Counted from the stretch's first letter, positions 36,362 through 45,371 are shown. The stretch is DNA of 64,000 nt from Sphingobium herbicidovorans (GCF_002080435.1 NZ_CP020538.1:2475501-2539500), one strand, 5' to 3'. The notes: generated by a model not told the origin, from the sequence alone. Numbers and translations: made by a program.

Positions 36362-37387
36362 GTGCATACGCCGGACGGCGGCAAGCTGATCGCCAATTTC
36401 GCGCGGCATGTCTGCGGCCTGAAGGGCGACTGGACCATGGCCGAGTTCCGCGCGACCAAGATCGCGGAAATCCGTGAGCAGGTGGGCGACGGCAAGGTGA
36501 TCTGCGGCCTGTCGGGCGGGGTCGATAGCGCGGTCGCCGCCGTACTGATCCACGAGGCGATCGGCGACCAGCTGACCTGCGTGTTCGTCGATCATGGCCT
36601 GATGCGCAGCGGCGAGGCGGAGCAGGTGGTGAGCCTGTTCCGGGGCAGCTACAATATTCCGCTGGTGCATGTGAACGCCGAAACGCTGTTCATGAAGGGG
36701 CTGGAGGGCGTCACCGACCCCGAAGCCAAGCGCAAGTTCATCGGCAAGACCTTCATCGACGTGTTCGAGGATGAGGCGAAGAAGATCGGTGGCGCGGCGT
36801 TCCTGGCGCAGGGCACGCTGTATCCCGATGTGATCGAGAGCGTCAGCTTCACCGGCGGGCCTTCGGTGACGATCAAGAGCCATCATAATGTGGGCGGCCT
36901 GCCCGAGCGCATGAACATGAAGCTGGTCGAGCCGCTGCGCGAACTGTTCAAGGACGAAGTGCGCGAACTGGGCCGCGAACTGGGCCTGCCGGACGTGTTC
37001 GTGGGCCGCCACCCCTTCCCCGGTCCCGGCCTTGCCATCCGCATTCCGGGCGAAGTGAACAAGGAACGCTGCGACATACTGCGCAAGGCGGACCTGATCT
37101 ATCTGGAGGAAATCCGCAACGCAGGGCTATACGACGCGATCTGGCAAGCCTTCGCCGTCCTGCTGCCGGTGCGCACCGTAGGCGTGATGGGCGACCACCG
37201 CACCTATGACAATGTGTGCGCCTTGCGGGCCGTCACATCGACCGACGGGATGACGGCGGACATATACCCCTTCGACGCATCCTTCCTCAGCCGGGTGGCC
37301 ACGCGGATCATCAATGAGGTCAAGGGCATCAACCGGGTCTGCTACGACTTCACGTCCAAGCCCCCCGGCACGATCGAGTGGGAATGA
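36362..37387 (+). pseudogene. guaA: guaA, GMP synthase, 5'-truncated (glutaminase domain missing)
   Basis: The frame begins [13 protein letters not shown], which in intact GuaA lies just after the FHPE end of the class I glutaminase domain; a stop codon lies 9 bases upstream. About 185 N-terminal residues are therefore absent. The ATP-pyrophosphatase domain is whole (P-loop [14 protein letters not shown], then [14 protein letters not shown]), and the dimerisation domain ends in PPGTIEWE. With GTG 36362 as start, 341 aa could be made, but there is no ribosome site. It might use free ammonia; more likely it is a non-functional fragment with a full guaA elsewhere. The truncation coincides with the left border of the mobile unit. 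Confidence 0.85.
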
Positions 37388-37461
37388 TTTTGTCCCCTGC
37401 CAGCATGGCGGTCATGCACCGAATGGGATGTTGGCGACAGGCTGACTGAAACCGCCTGCGG

Positions 37462-40400
37462 TCACCCTATCGTCATCAGGCTCGCATTCCCCCCGGCTGC
37501 TGTCGTGTTGATCGAAATCGACACCTCTTCGAGCAGCCATTCGAGCGGGTAGGGCTGGCCAGCGATACAGCGAGCAGAGGATGCGGCATGGACCGGCACA
37601 ATGGGTCCGGGCCGGTTCGCCATCGCTTCCGACAGGCTGATGATGTCGGCATCGTCGCCTTCGACAAGAACCCCCGCAAGGACGCCGTCGGTGTCATGCG
37701 AAAGTCTCGCCGCGACGCTGGCGGGCAAGTCCGAAGGAAGTTTCGCTGCATCGATAACGCCTTCACAGCCTGTTGCGAGCACCGCCGCGATTTGCGTCAA
37801 CAGGCCGGGTTCGGTTTTCGCATGCAGCCATATGCGGCCGCGTGGGCGGATCGTGTAGAGATTGCGCTCACCGACCGGCCCCGGCAGCTCTGTCGTCTGG
37901 CCGAGCCTGGATTGCGCCGCGCAGGTCCGGGCCGACGCGAGCACCGCTGTTTCGCCGCGCTGCGCCAGCCATTGGATGAATACCGCCAGCGCCTCGTCAA
38001 CAGGCGTCGCCGTGCCCCGGCTGGCCGCTGGCGGTTCCCGGACCAGACGGGCGAGATAGAGAGGCCCGCCTGCCTTGGGGCCCGTACCGGAAAGCCCGCG
38101 TCCCCCGAATGGCTGGACGCCGACGACCGCGCCGATCATGTTGCGATTGATATAGAGATTGCCCGCCTTCACCCGCTCGGTGACATAATCCATGGTCGCG
38201 TCGAGGCGGGTGTGGAGACCGAAGGTCAGCCCATATCCTGTCGCATTGATCGCTTCGATCACATGCCCAAGCCGTTCTCGGTCATAGCGGATGACATGAA
38301 GCACCGGACCGAAAACCTCACGCTCAAGATCGGCGACGCTGTCGATCTCGATGATCGTCGGTGGCACGAAGCTGCCCCGCCCGATGTCGGTCGGCATTGC
38401 ATGCTGCTCGATACGCCGCCCCTTTGCGCGCATCGCATCGATATGCTTTTCGATGCTGGCCCTGGCCTCCATGGTGATGACCGGACCAATATCGACCGAC
38501 AGGCGATCAGGGCGTCCGATGCTGAGTTCCTTCAGAGCCCCCTTCAACATTGAAAGGACGCCATCGGCAATCTCGTGCTGCAGGCACAGCAGGCGAAGCG
38601 CCGAACATCGCTGGCCAGCACTGTCAAAGGCCGACGCGATCACATCGGCCACCACCTGTTCGGCAAGGGCGCTGCTATCCACGATCATGGCATTTTGACC
38701 GCCCGTTTCCGCAATCAGCGGGACCGGGCGGCCACCGGGCGACAGACGCGTGGCGAGCTGTTTCTGGATCAGGCGCGCAACCTCTGTCGAGCCGGTGAAG
38801 ATCACGCCCGCGATTTCCGCAGCCCCGACCAGCGCGGCCCCGATCTCGCCCGCGCCCGGCAGCAGCTGGAGCACATCGGCCGGGACGCCTGCGGCATGAA
38901 GGATGCGCACCGCCTCGGCGGCGATCAGCGGGGTTTCTTCCGCCGGTTTGGCAAGGACCGGATTGCCCGCGACCAAAGCTGCAGCGATCTGGCCCGTGAA
39001 TATCGCAAGCGGGAAATTCCAGGGGCTGATGCAGACTATGGGGCCGAGCGGCTGTTGCGTTGGCCCCAAGGTCGTTCGAGCCTGCGCGGCATAGTAGCGC
39101 AGGAAATCGATCGCCTCGCGAACCTCGGCGATCGCATTTGCCGCTGACTTGCCTGCCTCGCGGATGGCCAGCCCCATGAGCTGAGGCATGTGCGCCTGCA
39201 TGGCGTCGGCTGCCCGCTTCAGCATGGCGGCGCGGTCGGCAACCGGCGTAGCGGCCCAGGCTGCTGCGGCATGGGCGGCTATCCGGCAGGCGTCGCGCGC
39301 GTCCTGCTCGACGCAGAAGGCCACCGTTCCCACCACATCGGTCGCATCCGCAGGATTGCACACCGGTCGTTCGCTGCGCACGACCGGGCGCCCGTAAATT
39401 GCGGGCGCGGCATGCCATTGCCTCGTCGCACTCTCTGCCAGGGCGCGCGACAGATGCGCCAGCGCGTCCTCATCGCTCAGGTCGATGCCCGCAGAGTTGC
39501 GGCGATCAGCGTAGAGGGCGGACGGCAAGGCGATCTGGTCGTGCGGGCGTCCGGGCAAGTCCATCGCGCGGACCTGCTCGACCGGATCCATGACGAGTTC
39601 GTCGATCGCTACGCTTGCATCAGCGACCCGGTTCACGAATGACGAATTGGCCCCGTTTTCAAGCAGGCGGCGGACAAGATAGGCCAGCAGCGTTTCGTGC
39701 GTCCCGACCGGCGCATATATGCGGCACGGCCGGTCGAGCTTCCCCTTTCCGACCACCTCGCCATAAAGCGGCTCGCCCATGCCGTGCAGGCATTGAAACT
39801 CATAGTCGCCGACCGTGAAATCCGGGCCGGCGATGTGAAAAATGGTCGCCAGCGTCTGGGCGTTATGGGTCGCGAATTGCGGGAATATGGCGTCGGGCGC
39901 GGCCAGCAGCTTTTTGGCGCAGGCTATGTAGGCGACATCGGTATGAACCTTGCGCGTATAGACGGGAAAGTCGGCCAGCCCATCGACTTGCGCGCGCTTG
40001 ATTTCGGTATCCCAGTAAGCGCCCTTTACGAGCCGCACCATGATCCGCCGGTTCGCGCGGCGCGCAAGATCGACGGTCCAGTCGATCACAAAGGGGCATC
40101 GCTTGCCATAGGCCTGCACCGCCAAGCCCAGGCCGTCCCAGCCCGACAGATCGGGATCGAGCGCGAGGCTTTCCAGCAGGTCCAGCGACAATTCGAGGCG
40201 GTCCGCCTCCTCCGCATCGATATTGAGGCCGATATCATGGCGTTTCGCCAGCGCGGCCAGCGCCTTGACGCGGGGCAGAAGTTCGTCGGTCACGCGACCG
40301 GCCTGGGCGCGGCTGTATCGCGGGTGAAGGGCGGAGAGCTTGATGGAGACGCCGGGGCCGACATAAATGCCGCGGCCGGCCGATGCCTTGCCTATCGCAT

Positions 40401-41100
40401 GAATGGCCTGCTCATAATCCCGATAATAGCGGGCGGCGTCCGCGGCTGTCATCGCCGCCTCGCCCAGCATGTCGTAGCTATATGTGAAACCCTTTGCCTC
40501 CAGAGAGCGCGCGCGCTTCAGCGCCTGGCCGATCGTTTCACCGGTAACGAACTGCTCCCCCATCAATCGCATCGCGATATCGACGGCGCGCCGGATCACA
40601 GGTTCCCCCGCCCGCGCAAGCAAATGCGAAAGTGCGGCGGCCAGCCCCCGGTCATTCACGCTGTCGAGAAGCTTGCCGGTGACGACCAGCCCCCAGGACG
40701 CTGCATTGACGAACAGGGGCTTGCCGCTACCCACATGCGACATCCAGTCGCCCTTTGCGATCTTGTCACGGATCAACGCGTCGCGGGTCTGGTCATCCGG
40801 GATGCGCAACAGGGCCTCGGCCAGGCACATCAACGCCACGCCCTCCTGGCTGGACAGGGCAAATTCCTGAACCAGGGTTTCGACGCCGCTGCGGGTCCGC
40901 TTTTCCCTGATCGCCGAGACAAGCGTGAACGCGGTGTCGCGGGCGTCCGACCGGAGCTTGCGGGGCAAGGCGGCCAGATCCAGCAAGGGCTGGACACATT
41001 CTGCTTCGGGTCGGCGATAGGCCGCCGTGATCTCCTTGCGCAGCGGTGATGGCTTGCGGACCGGCGGCGCGAAAGCCGCGAAGGGAGGCGGTTGCGTCAC
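37462..41100 (-). CDS. putA: Bifunctional proline dehydrogenase / P5C dehydrogenase
   Basis: Oxidises proline to glutamate in two channelled steps. Started at GTG 41100 ([10 protein letters not shown]) it has 1212 aa. The PRODH barrel is at about 140-460 ([20 protein letters not shown]-type [24 protein letters not shown]). The P5C dehydrogenase domain follows with [25 protein letters not shown] and catalytic Cys in [12 protein letters not shown]. It lacks the N-terminal ribbon-helix-helix DNA-binding domain of enterobacterial PutA, so regulation should come from a separate factor, usually a divergent Lrp-type gene that is absent here. Carried inside the putative transposition unit. Confidence 0.95.
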   Translation of the reverse strand: MTQPPPFAAFAPPVRKPSPLRKEITAAYRRPEAECVQPLLDLAALPRKLRSDARDTAFTLVSAIREKRTRSGVETLVQEFALSSQEGVALMCLAEALLRIPDDQTRDALIRDKIAKGDWMSHVGSGKPLFVNAASWGLVVTGKLLDSVNDRGLAAALSHLLARAGEPVIRRAVDIAMRLMGEQFVTGETIGQALKRARSLEAKGFTYSYDMLGEAAMTAADAARYYRDYEQAIHAIGKASAGRGIYVGPGVSIKLSALHPRYSRAQAGRVTDELLPRVKALAALAKRHDIGLNIDAEEADRLELSLDLLESLALDPDLSGWDGLGLAVQAYGKRCPFVIDWTVDLARRANRRIMVRLVKGAYWDTEIKRAQVDGLADFPVYTRKVHTDVAYIACAKKLLAAPDAIFPQFATHNAQTLATIFHIAGPDFTVGDYEFQCLHGMGEPLYGEVVGKGKLDRPCRIYAPVGTHETLLAYLVRRLLENGANSSFVNRVADASVAIDELVMDPVEQVRAMDLPGRPHDQIALPSALYADRRNSAGIDLSDEDALAHLSRALAESATRQWHAAPAIYGRPVVRSERPVCNPADATDVVGTVAFCVEQDARDACRIAAHAAAAWAATPVADRAAMLKRAADAMQAHMPQLMGLAIREAGKSAANAIAEVREAIDFLRYYAAQARTTLGPTQQPLGPIVCISPWNFPLAIFTGQIAAALVAGNPVLAKPAEETPLIAAEAVRILHAAGVPADVLQLLPGAGEIGAALVGAAEIAGVIFTGSTEVARLIQKQLATRLSPGGRPVPLIAETGGQNAMIVDSSALAEQVVADVIASAFDSAGQRCSALRLLCLQHEIADGVLSMLKGALKELSIGRPDRLSVDIGPVITMEARASIEKHIDAMRAKGRRIEQHAMPTDIGRGSFVPPTIIEIDSVADLEREVFGPVLHVIRYDRERLGHVIEAINATGYGLTFGLHTRLDATMDYVTERVKAGNLYINRNMIGAVVGVQPFGGRGLSGTGPKAGGPLYLARLVREPPAASRGTATPVDEALAVFIQWLAQRGETAVLASARTCAAQSRLGQTTELPGPVGERNLYTIRPRGRIWLHAKTEPGLLTQIAAVLATGCEGVIDAAKLPSDLPASVAARLSHDTDGVLAGVLVEGDDADIISLSEAMANRPGPIVPVHAASSARCIAGQPYPLEWLLEEVSISINTTAAGGNASLMTIG

Positions 41101-41390
41101 CGCGAAAGGACCCCGCAAGGATCCGTCCACATGCCGTCAGGATGCGTGTGCATACACACATATTCTTCGACATTGCCCGGCTTCAGCGCGGGTTTGAGCC
41201 GCTCCTTTGCCTCAAGAGAGCGCAGGAATACCACCCGAAATGGCTGGATATTCATCGAGGTCGGTCCCCATTTGGCGATATCATATGCCTCCTGAAGTTC
41301 CGCATCCGTTACCACCTGGTCGGTCCAGCCATTCTGAGAACGTGCCTCTGTGAAGAGGATTTCCAGGGTTTTCTCGTCAGCAACCGTCAT
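41097..41390 (-). pseudogene. Nitroreductase (RutE/malonic-semialdehyde-reductase-like), 3'-truncated
   Basis: The first ~73 residues match the RutE/HadB branch of nitroreductases: TLEILFTEARSQNGW, VTDAELQEAYDIAKWGPTS, NIQPFRVVFLRS, EAKERLKPALKPGNVE. At about 41172 homology stops and the frame runs 70 bp into the putA upstream region before ending at 41097. Intact proteins have about 195 residues, so two thirds are lost, including the flavin- and NAD-contacting C-terminal part. It is the last gene of the yciI-gst-gst group, and its break marks an internal junction in the mobile unit. Confidence 0.8.
41146..41159. promoter_or_regulatory. Palindrome upstream of putA, possible operator
   Basis: GTGTG-CATA-CACAC, a perfect 5-bp inverted repeat about 46 bp before the putA GTG start. 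An Lrp/PutR-type regulator site is possible. Only position and symmetry support this. Confidence 0.3.
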
Positions 41391-41426
41391 TGGCAGCCCT
41401 TCCGTTTGTTTGATTTCTGATTCCGG

Positions 41427-42050
41427 TCAGCCAAGGCCGACCATGACGTTCTTGCGATAGGCGTGCCGTTCCGCGAGACGGTCGGCCCACCTACGAAGAT
41501 TGGGCTGCTCCGAATCCCTGGCGAACCCGAGAGCTATCCAGCGATAGACCATGATTCCGCAGGGAATATCGGCGAGCGAAAATGCATCGCCAGCAAGGTA
41601 GGAATTTTGTGCAAGGGCATCGTCTAGTAGCGCAAAGCAGCGCTGCGACTCCATGCGCGCCCGGTCTAAAGCCTGCAGGTCTCTCTCGGCTTCCGGAGTT
41701 TTGACGATGCCGATATAAAGCTGTGACATGAACTTGTTCAAGGCGGCAAGATGCCAGTCCATCCAGCGCTCGACCATTGCCCGGTCGATCGGGTCCTGGG
41801 GATAAAGCGAGGTGGGTCCGCGCGAATTGCACAAATAGCGGAGAATGGTGTTGGATTCCCAGATCGCGTTGCCTTCGTCTATCAACGTCGGCACGACGCC
41901 ATTGGGATTCACGGCAAGATATTCCGGGTCGCGGTTCCCGCCAAATTCGCCGCCGAAATTTTCCTGGCTGAACGGTATATCCAACTCGTCCAGGAGCCAG
42001 AGGACCTTCTGGACATTGGAGGAGCTGCGCCTTCCTAAAACTCGAAGCAT
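41427..42050 (-). CDS. Glutathione S-transferase
   Basis: A 207-aa cytosolic GST. N-terminal thioredoxin fold with RRSSSNVQKVLWLLDELDIPF (Ser/Asn region at the thiol site), VNPNGVVPTLID (cis-Pro) and IWESNTILRYLC (glutathione gamma-Glu binding E-S). The all-helical C-terminal domain has the N-capping box SLADIPCGIMVYRW. The substrate is unknown. Second of two GST genes, 7 bp after the first, within an apparent xenobiotic or aldehyde/nitro-compound gene group. Confidence 0.9.
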   Translation of the reverse strand: MLRVLGRRSSSNVQKVLWLLDELDIPFSQENFGGEFGGNRDPEYLAVNPNGVVPTLIDEGNAIWESNTILRYLCNSRGPTSLYPQDPIDRAMVERWMDWHLAALNKFMSQLYIGIVKTPEAERDLQALDRARMESQRCFALLDDALAQNSYLAGDAFSLADIPCGIMVYRWIALGFARDSEQPNLRRWADRLAERHAYRKNVMVGLG

Positions 42051-42057
42051 GACTCTC

Positions 42058-42687
42058 TCAACCTGCTTCCGGTATGTTCATTCCGCGTTGCACGGCGGGG
42101 CGTGCACCAACGTGATCGTACCAGCGCTTGAGATTTGGTACCTTTTCAAGATCGATGTTGTGAAGCGGGTTGCGCGCGAGCCAGGGATAGGTGGCGATAT
42201 CGGCGATAGTATACCCGTCCCCCGCGATATAAGCTGAATCTTGCAGCCGCTTGTTAAGCACGCCGTAGATTCGCTCCACCTCTTTCTGGTAGCGCCCGAG
42301 CGAATATTCCTGGTCTTGAGCATATCTGCGAAAGTGATGGAGTTGCCCAAGCATCGGGCCCACGCCGCCCATCTGGAACATCAGCCATTGCAAGGTTATT
42401 GCCTGCGCGCGTGGATCGGACGGCAGTAGCTCGCTTCGGTATTTCTGTGCCAGATAAACCAGAATGGCGCCGGACTCAAAGAGCACCAGTTCCTCACCTC
42501 CGGGGCCATCGGGATCGACGATCACAGGGATCTTGTTGTTGGGGTTCTTCGCTAGAAAGTCCGGCGAGAATTGCTCATCCTTTAGGATGTTGATCGGCCG
42601 CAGTTCATAACCCAGCCCCAGCTCTTCGAGCATGATGGAAATCTTGCGCCCGTTCGGCGTCTGCCAGGTAAAAAGCTGCAAGGTCAT
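42058..42687 (-). CDS. Glutathione S-transferase (YfcG/YghU-like)
   Basis: A 209-aa GST of the Nu/YfcG type: LFTWQTPNGRKISIMLEELGL (Thr-Pro-Asn-Gly active-site segment of disulfide reductases), FLAKNPNNKIPVIVD and LFESGAILVYLAQKY. The C-terminal domain has YTIADIATYPWLARN. YfcG/YghU act as glutathione-dependent disulfide or organic-peroxide reductases; that activity is an inference here. It starts 1 bp after the yciI-like gene, so the two are translated together. Confidence 0.9.
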   Translation of the reverse strand: MTLQLFTWQTPNGRKISIMLEELGLGYELRPINILKDEQFSPDFLAKNPNNKIPVIVDPDGPGGEELVLFESGAILVYLAQKYRSELLPSDPRAQAITLQWLMFQMGGVGPMLGQLHHFRRYAQDQEYSLGRYQKEVERIYGVLNKRLQDSAYIAGDGYTIADIATYPWLARNPLHNIDLEKVPNLKRWYDHVGARPAVQRGMNIPEAG

Positions 42688-42688
42688 A

Positions 42689-42991
42689 TCAGTTCCTCCG
42701 GTCGGGGTTGCCGCGGGTCCAGCGCCACGGCAAGATCAAGATCGCACCGACAAGCCCGGCCTTTCGGTAGGGATCATTTCGGGAGAATTCCTCGACATCG
42801 TGCCGATTCGTAGCTTCAACCACGATGAGCGAGCCGACCTCCTTCTCCTCCGCCTCGTCCATCAATGGCCCGGAAAGGATGACCCGAACCGGAAGTTCGC
42901 CGCCCGACATATAAGCCACGTGGCGCTCGCGCGTTTGCGCGCGAATATCACCCGCGTCCGGGCGGTCCATCGCCTGAAGAACGAAGTACAT
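42689..42991 (-). CDS. YciI-like (EthD/YCII superfamily) protein
   Basis: A 100-aa protein with the YCII ferredoxin-like fold: MYFVLQAMDRPDAGDIRAQ, then RVILSGPLMDEAEEKEVGSLIVVEATNR and the end FSRNDPYRKAGLVGAILILPW. The conserved His/Asp pair is only partly evident. Function unknown; YciI-like proteins appear in degradation operons. Its start lies 49 bp from the inner end of the IS1380-family element, transcribed away from it, the arrangement in which ISEcp1 drives its cargo. Confidence 0.82.
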   Translation of the reverse strand: MYFVLQAMDRPDAGDIRAQTRERHVAYMSGGELPVRVILSGPLMDEAEEKEVGSLIVVEATNRHDVEEFSRNDPYRKAGLVGAILILPWRWTRGNPDRRN

Positions 42992-43039
42992 GTGTCAAGC
43001 CACCGGGTGCAGGTTAAACCGATAGTCGAGCGTGTAGAA

Positions 43040-43059
43040 CCTGCATTCCCCAAGTGGCG
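43040..43059 (+). repeat. Inner terminal inverted repeat of the IS1380-family element
   Basis: CCTGCATTCCCCAAGTGGCG, the end next to the cargo genes. Core CATTCCCCAAGT matches the outer repeat with one inserted T. Exact border cannot be fixed because no target duplication adjoins it. Confidence 0.7.
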
Positions 43060-43260
43060 TGTCGTTTGAGGTGAAGATCGCCTGTATCCGAGCGCTAGAC
43101 AAGGATTTTCTGCCGCAAGCGGCACCTGCGGTCGCGCAGACTGCTGGATCTGGACGGATCAGACCGCGAAGCCGCTGTTTCCTTGCCCAGGGGCGGCGTT
43201 TTTCAGCGCAGCGGACAGATCTGTCCAGCCGCTTTCGTTCAGTTTGAGCGTGGATCGCGA

Positions 43261-44616
43261 TCATGCGCATAGCGGTGGCGCTCGCAATCGGCGGATAGCG
43301 GCGAGGATGGCGCGTACCATCGTGCCGGTGACAGCGACCTCGGCCAGCTGGAAGGTGATGGTGCGGGCGTGACGGACCACACGTGCCCCGATCTTGATCA
43401 GCTTCAGTTGCAGGCTGGTCAACGACCAGTCGGCCATGGCCTCGGGCAGCTCGATGCAGCGCAAGAAGGTGGCCAGGTTGTACGCCAGGGCGTGCAGTTG
43501 CAGCCGCACCTCATTGTCGCGGAACTTCCGGCACGACAGCCGCGTCCAGCGAAAGGCGTATTTGCCCTCTTTGATGTGCTGCTCGGCGGTGCCGCGCTGG
43601 TTGTAGAACCGCACCACCCAGTCCGGCTCCATCGGCAGGTTGGTGACGATGAAGCCGACACGCGGGAACAGTTCGCCCGGATGCCATTCGATCTTGGCGA
43701 TCACCCGGCGTTCCTTGTCCCAGGACGCCGCCTGATACTCGAATTCCTCGAAGAACCGCTTGACCTTGGTCAGTGACGGCCGCCCGACAGGGCGCGTTAG
43801 CCGATGCGCGATCTTGTCCTTGAGGACCGCGTTTGCGGGCAGCCGGATGGCGTAGAAGAACCGCGCTTCTTCCAATCGCTCATAGATCGCCGGGATCGCG
43901 TAGGCAGCATCGGCCCGGAAGAACCTGCCACCAAGGTCGCGCTCCGCGTAGCGCGCAATGACGGGGTCGAGAACATCACGCCAGCCATCGGCGCTGTGGA
44001 CGTTGCCATGGCGCAGGGCGCAGCGTTCCAGCATCCCGAACTGGTTGAACAGAAAGTTGGGGTGATAGCAGCTACAGTCGAAATGGCCATTCCAGGCGGA
44101 CCCTTCCTGGTCGCCATGGGTCGGGCTGACCGAGCTGTCCATGTCCAGAACGATGTACTTCAGCCCGTTACGGTCATGGAACCGGTCGATCCATTGCCCG
44201 TTCAGGTCGGCCAGCGCGGCACGGTTCCCGGCCAGAGCCAGCGTCTCGGTCTCGAACCGTCCCATCTGCGATGCCGAGGCCGCTTGTGCATCGACCGCTC
44301 TGCCGCCGACAACTTGGCGCATGACCGGATCGCAGGCGAGACGGTTGGCGTCGTTGACATCCTCGTATCCGGCCAGCCGCCCAAAGACTGATTGCCGGAA
44401 CAGGCCGTCGAGCCGATGGACCGTGTTCTTGCCAGAGCGAGTATCGCGCAGCGCCGCTGACGCCAAATCGGACAACCCGAGCGCGTCATCAAGCTCGCGC
44501 ATCACCAGAAGGCCGCCGTCGGAACTGAGCTGCGTGCCGCGAAATTCCAGCCGCACGCGAGGGTCGAAATCCACCCGATCTGCCCGTTGCAAGCCCGCAC
44601 CCTCTGGGTGATCCAT
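43261..44616 (-). CDS. IS1380-family transposase
   Basis: A 451-aa DDE transposase. Family features: the N-terminal FRGTQLSSDGGLLVMRELDD, LAGYEDVNDANRL, the catalytic-Asp strand YIVLDMDSSVSPTHGDQEG, SAWNGHFDCSCYHP, then RADAAYAIPAIYERL (second acidic site) and YNQRGTAEQHIKEGKYAF with the terminal acidic residue. No frameshift, so it is potentially active. Transcribed toward the cargo genes, as in ISEcp1. Confidence 0.95.
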   Translation of the reverse strand: MDHPEGAGLQRADRVDFDPRVRLEFRGTQLSSDGGLLVMRELDDALGLSDLASAALRDTRSGKNTVHRLDGLFRQSVFGRLAGYEDVNDANRLACDPVMRQVVGGRAVDAQAASASQMGRFETETLALAGNRAALADLNGQWIDRFHDRNGLKYIVLDMDSSVSPTHGDQEGSAWNGHFDCSCYHPNFLFNQFGMLERCALRHGNVHSADGWRDVLDPVIARYAERDLGGRFFRADAAYAIPAIYERLEEARFFYAIRLPANAVLKDKIAHRLTRPVGRPSLTKVKRFFEEFEYQAASWDKERRVIAKIEWHPGELFPRVGFIVTNLPMEPDWVVRFYNQRGTAEQHIKEGKYAFRWTRLSCRKFRDNEVRLQLHALAYNLATFLRCIELPEAMADWSLTSLQLKLIKIGARVVRHARTITFQLAEVAVTGTMVRAILAAIRRLRAPPLCA

Positions 44617-44687
44617 GAAACGCGCCCCTCGCAGCCTTCAACACCATGTTTTATATAGGAAATATAATGGTCAGGACAGCGAAATCA

Positions 44688-44710
44688 GCGCCTTACTTGG
44701 GAAATGTGGG
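44688..44710 (-). repeat. Outer terminal inverted repeat of the IS1380-family element
   Basis: Read inward on the minus strand: CCCACATTTCCCCAAGT, then AAGGCG. It borders the CTAAA at 44711-44715 and defines the right end of both the IS and the larger unit. Confidence 0.75.
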
Positions 44711-44715
44711 CTAAA
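44711..44715. repeat. Right copy of 5-bp target-site duplication (CTAAA)
   Basis: Directly outside the outer IS end. Identical to 36356-36360 at the other border of the unit. Confidence 0.65.
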
Positions 44716-44731
44716 AGTCTTTCCGCCATAA

Positions 44732-44759
44732 GGATCGCCCCGATTGTAAGGGACGATCC
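44732..44759 (-). terminator. Hairpin downstream of rpmA
   Basis: GGATCGCCCC (44732-44741) pairs with GGGACGATCC (44750-44759), 10 bp with one G-U pair. On the minus strand it follows rpmA by 15 bp but has only TTATGG after it, so termination may be partial. Confidence 0.5.
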
Positions 44760-44774
44760 GTCATCGATCGTCCG

Positions 44775-45044
44775 TTATTCGGCTGCTTCGGCCATCGCAT
44801 CGACCGACACATATTTGCGGCCGAGCTTGCCAGTGTGGAATACCACGCGGCCTTCACCAAGCGCGAACAGCGTGTGGTCTTTACCCATGCCGACGTTGCG
44901 ACCCGGGTAGACGCGCGTTCCGCGCTGGCGAATGATGATGTTGCCGCCGATCACTTCCTGACCACCGAACTTCTTAACGCCAAGACGCTTCGACTCCGAA
45001 TCGCGACCGTTACGCGATGAACCGCCAGCTTTCTTATGTGCCAT
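44775..45044 (-). CDS. rpmA: 50S ribosomal protein L27
   Basis: An 89-aa ribosomal protein starting [20 protein letters not shown], with [17 protein letters not shown]; the N-terminal tail reaches the peptidyl transferase centre. Downstream of rplU by 30 bp in one operon. The mobile unit begins about 60 bp after its stop. Confidence 0.98.
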   Translation of the reverse strand: MAHKKAGGSSRNGRDSESKRLGVKKFGGQEVIGGNIIIRQRGTRVYPGRNVGMGKDHTLFALGEGRVVFHTGKLGRKYVSVDAMAEAAE

Positions 45045-45074
45045 GACTCAAACTCCTCGAAACTGGACTGTGGC

Positions 45075-45371
45075 TCAGGCGATCGACACGATCTTGAGGA
45101 TCGTGTGATTCTGGCGGTGGCCATTGCGACGGCGATAATTATGCCGGCGGCGCTTCTTGAAAACGATGACCTTTTCGCCCTTCGCTTGCGCGATGATCTC
45201 GGCGGCTACGGTCAGCTTGCTGACGTCCTTCACGTCGCCGCCTTCGCCGGCGAACAGGACGTCATCCAGCGTCACCTTGTCACCAGCCTCACCGGCCAGC
45301 TTTTCGACGACGATCTTGTCTCCGGCGGCGACGCGATATTGCTTGCCGCCCGTGCGCACGACTGCGAACAT
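45075..45371 (-). CDS. rplU: 50S ribosomal protein L21
   Basis: 98 aa from ATG 45371 ([14 protein letters not shown]), followed by [18 protein letters not shown] and the basic [19 protein letters not shown] segment that contacts 23S rRNA. The frame is open for 111 more codons upstream, but homology begins at this ATG. The 187 bp up to the next gene should hold the rplU-rpmA promoter and leader; I could not fix its boxes. Confidence 0.97.
   Translation of the reverse strand: MFAVVRTGGKQYRVAAGDKIVVEKLAGEAGDKVTLDDVLFAGEGGDVKDVSKLTVAAEIIAQAKGEKVIVFKKRRRHNYRRRNGHRQNHTILKIVSIA

Larger units (their letters stand above)
36361..44710. mobile_element. Putative IS1380/ISEcp1-type one-ended transposition unit (8.35 kb)
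   Basis: The segment lies between rpmA and GNAT-obgE-proB, which I expect to be contiguous. Right end: a complete IS1380-family element (43040-44710). Left end: a cut inside guaA, with the inward sequence GGTGCATACGCCGG showing partial likeness (TGCAT-C-CC, then GGCG) to the IS inner repeat CCTGCATTCCCC. Both outer borders carry CTAAA. Joining the flanks over one CTAAA restores an inverted repeat (TGGCGG, GACT, AAA, AGTC, CCGCCA). This is how ISEcp1 mobilises adjacent DNA using its own outer end and a surrogate distal end. Cargo: yciI-like, two GSTs, truncated nitroreductase, putA, truncated guaA. Movement as a unit is inference. Confidence 0.7.
43040..44710 (-). mobile_element. IS1380-family insertion sequence (about 1.67 kb)
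   Basis: One transposase gene between imperfect inverted ends. The inner end (43040) reads CCTGCATTCCCCAAGTGGCG, the outer end read inward from 44710 is CCCACATTTCCCCAAGT. They share CATT(T)CCCCAAGT. About 220 bp separate the transposase stop from the inner end, as in ISEcp1. No direct repeat is found immediately around this IS alone (inner flank GTGTAGAA, outer flank CTAAAAGT); the matching repeat is at the far end of the larger unit. Confidence 0.85.

Noticed and set aside
37388..37461. Integrase-driven island at the guaA 3' end
   Set aside because: The attachment motif is there but no integrase or second copy of the motif is found downstream; the IS1380 model explains the borders better.
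42992..43260. A further small gene between yciI and the transposase (frame 43059-43247)
   Set aside because: It lies in the non-coding tail of the IS, with no ribosome site and no homology.
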